Shown here one piece after another: positions 63,062 to 64,000 of a stretch of 64,000 bases of DNA. The position numbers and the translations under genes were made by a program. How positions within the stretch are numbered: the stretch's first letter is position 1; each line of letters opens with the position of its first letter. The DNA is from Alphaproteobacteria bacterium (GTDB lineage Bacteria > Pseudomonadota > Alphaproteobacteria > SMXP01), in assembly GCA_028285305.1 (NCBI GenBank), contig JANQPV010000021.1, positions 82,184 through 146,183 on the forward strand, in the 5' to 3' direction. The notes under the pieces were generated by a model. The model was not told the DNA's origin, did no database searches, and was given only the letters and a program-made list of their open reading frames with translations.

Positions 63062-63349
63062 GTGATTCGGTTGGGGGTTGCAGCTCTCTTGTTGGCAATC
63101 GCGTTGATTTGGTTGGGCGATGACGCGATGAACTCTTTTGCTGGCGACATACTTGCGATTAAACCGCTGGGGGCGCGATGGTTTGAAATCCACGCGGATA
63201 GTCTGAATCTGTTCCAGGCGGTTGTTCAGCGATATATTTGGCCCGGGCTTTGGGATGGAGCTGTTGTTCGGGTGCTTCAATCGCCCGCCTGGCTGCCGTT
63301 CTTGGTAGTGGGGAGCGTTTTAATGATTTGGCCAAGGCGGGCCCCGTGA
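63062..63349 (+). CDS. Small two-helix membrane protein, paralog 2
   Basis: A 95-residue protein with the same plan as that at 61551: N-terminal helix (about 1-20), WLGDDAMNSF near 17-26, then PLGARWFE, and a C-terminal LQSPAWLPFLVVGSVLMIWPRR. It starts at GTG 63062 by alignment with its paralog; AGGAG at 63047-63051 is 10 bases before. A TTG at 63056 is an alternative. Function unknown. Confidence 0.7.
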   Translation: MIRLGVAALLLAIALIWLGDDAMNSFAGDILAIKPLGARWFEIHADSLNLFQAVVQRYIWPGLWDGAVVRVLQSPAWLPFLVVGSVLMIWPRRAP

Positions 63350-63478
63350 TGTTTAGCTCTTTGGGGCGTTATAAGGCTTGGGGAGCCCAGTAGCAGGCTT
63401 TGACCCTAAAGGGGGCCTGGTGCGACGACCAGCCTATTGAATCTGGCGGATCGTCAAAGTAGAGCTAGCACGTAGACC

Positions 63479-63907
63479 ATGACTAGAACTGCAAAAAAAA
63501 CAGAGCCCACGCTCCTTGCGCTTACCTTGTGCTTGGCCATCGCGCTGCAATGCGTAACAGGCCCGTTGCATGGCCTTCTGATGCAGTCTGGAGTCAAACT
63601 CTCGGCAGATGATTGGCCATTTGGCATTGTCCTATGCTCCGTGTTGGCGATGGAACCTGCAGACGCAGCGGCAGCACCTGATCGTGAAGACACGCCGGTG
63701 AACGGATCGGTCATCAATCTGCTTGCCGATACGTGTCCACTGTGTTCCGCCATGGCCCTCGCCCAGTTTGCGCTGTTTGGGGTTCTGCTGGCTTTGCTTT
63801 TGCCCGAGGCGCGATCAGGGCGTTCGTCGCGCAGCCGATCCCGCCTTACTTCGCGCCGCATGCGCGACCTCAGACCTCTCGTTCGCGCGCCTCCTGTCTC
63901 CGCCTAG
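63479..63907 (+). CDS. Small membrane protein with CPLC motif (DUF2946-like)
   Basis: A 142-residue protein: N-terminal helix or signal (about 10-35), a middle region of low complexity rich in Ala and Asp, the motif TCPLCSAMALAQFALFGVLLALLLPEARSG near 94-123 (CxxC before a second helix), and an Arg/Ser-rich tail. It resembles DUF2946 proteins, which often lie upstream of copper or TonB-type genes. Because the window ends at 64000, such a partner cannot be seen. Confidence 0.6.
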   Translation: MTRTAKKTEPTLLALTLCLAIALQCVTGPLHGLLMQSGVKLSADDWPFGIVLCSVLAMEPADAAAAPDREDTPVNGSVINLLADTCPLCSAMALAQFALFGVLLALLLPEARSGRSSRSRSRLTSRRMRDLRPLVRAPPVSA

Positions 63908-63908
63908 A

Positions 63909-63952
63909 GCGTTTCCAGGTGAAGTGGAATCCGGTTCACCGTCAGGAAACGC
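63909..63952. repeat. Terminal intergenic palindrome
   Basis: GCGTTTCC (63909-63916) pairs with GGAAACGC (63945-63952) and an inner GGTGAA (63918-63923) pairs with TTCACC (63935-63940), a large imperfect hairpin 2 bases after the last gene. It resembles a repeat I have seen commonly in Rhizobiales-type intergenic regions and may act as a terminator. Confidence 0.6.
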
Positions 63953-64000
63953 GCAAAACAAGGAATCTGGAGCCGTTTTGTGTTTCCGTCAAAACCAAAA

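Noticed and set aside
62916..63098. 61-residue extension of the glycosyltransferase-like protein
   Set aside because: It overlaps the start of the divergent small membrane protein and looks untranslated; the later ATG has AAGGG upstream.
1..64000. CRISPR arrays, insertion sequences, integrases
   Set aside because: I looked for regular short repeats, transposase motifs and tRNA-end duplications next to the tRNA-Ser and saw none.

Overview
The window reads as a stretch of chromosome from an alphaproteobacterium, probably in or near the Hyphomicrobiales/Parvibaculales. The evidence is a FixL-FixJ-FixK oxygen cascade, a complete ccoNOQP-ccoGHIS set, an ECF41 sigma factor operon, and a mix of crotonase, thioesterase, Rieske oxygenase and sterol-desaturase genes with alphaproteobacterial-type intergenic palindromes. 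The taxonomic call is an inference from gene content. There is one tRNA (tRNA-Ser, GGA). I see no rRNA, CRISPR array, transposase or prophage.

Region 1 (0-25 kb) is housekeeping and accessory metabolism. It holds a secreted alpha/beta hydrolase, a CorA/ZntB-type metal transporter, and an operon of Na+/H+ antiporter, small membrane protein, sterol desaturase and tyrosine phosphatase. Next comes an ECF41 operon (4-TM protein, carboxymuconolactone-decarboxylase-like protein, sigma factor) with a textbook ECF41 promoter. It is followed by an aldehyde dehydrogenase, an MFS/spermidine-synthase fusion, an acyltransferase, a class II aldolase, a YihY protein, a TPR protein with a single-haem cytochrome, and several stand-alone enzymes. 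Three dispersed palindromic repeats sit only in gaps between convergent genes.

Region 2 (23-36 kb) starts with a divergent pair: an MFS transporter plus thioesterase on the minus strand, and a TetR regulator followed by an RND transporter, a LolA-like periplasmic protein and an outer-membrane beta-barrel protein. A near-perfect 18-bp palindrome between them is the likely TetR operator. The TetR-side genes look like an envelope lipid or hydrophobic-compound export machine. rimO, an orphan asparagine-synthetase-like gene, a second sterol desaturase and an aberrant SDR follow.

Region 3 (36.7-61 kb) is a low-oxygen regulon. It has six intergenic FNR/FixK boxes (TTGAY-N4-RTCAA), the cbb3 oxidase and its assembly genes, and OmpW and NnrU. 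It also has a Rieske oxygenase, a kinase/APH fusion, a host-attachment-like protein, an alcohol dehydrogenase, an acyl-CoA synthetase/acetyltransferase fusion and a universal stress protein. The fixK, fixJ and fixL genes are at its far end. The haem PAS domain of FixL, a candidate FixJ site upstream of fixK, and the FixK boxes upstream of the targets allow the whole circuit to be read inside about 25 kb.

Region 4 (61-64 kb) has tRNA-Ser, two paralogous ~95-residue membrane proteins flanking a possible glycosyltransferase, a small CxxC membrane protein, and a terminal palindromic repeat.
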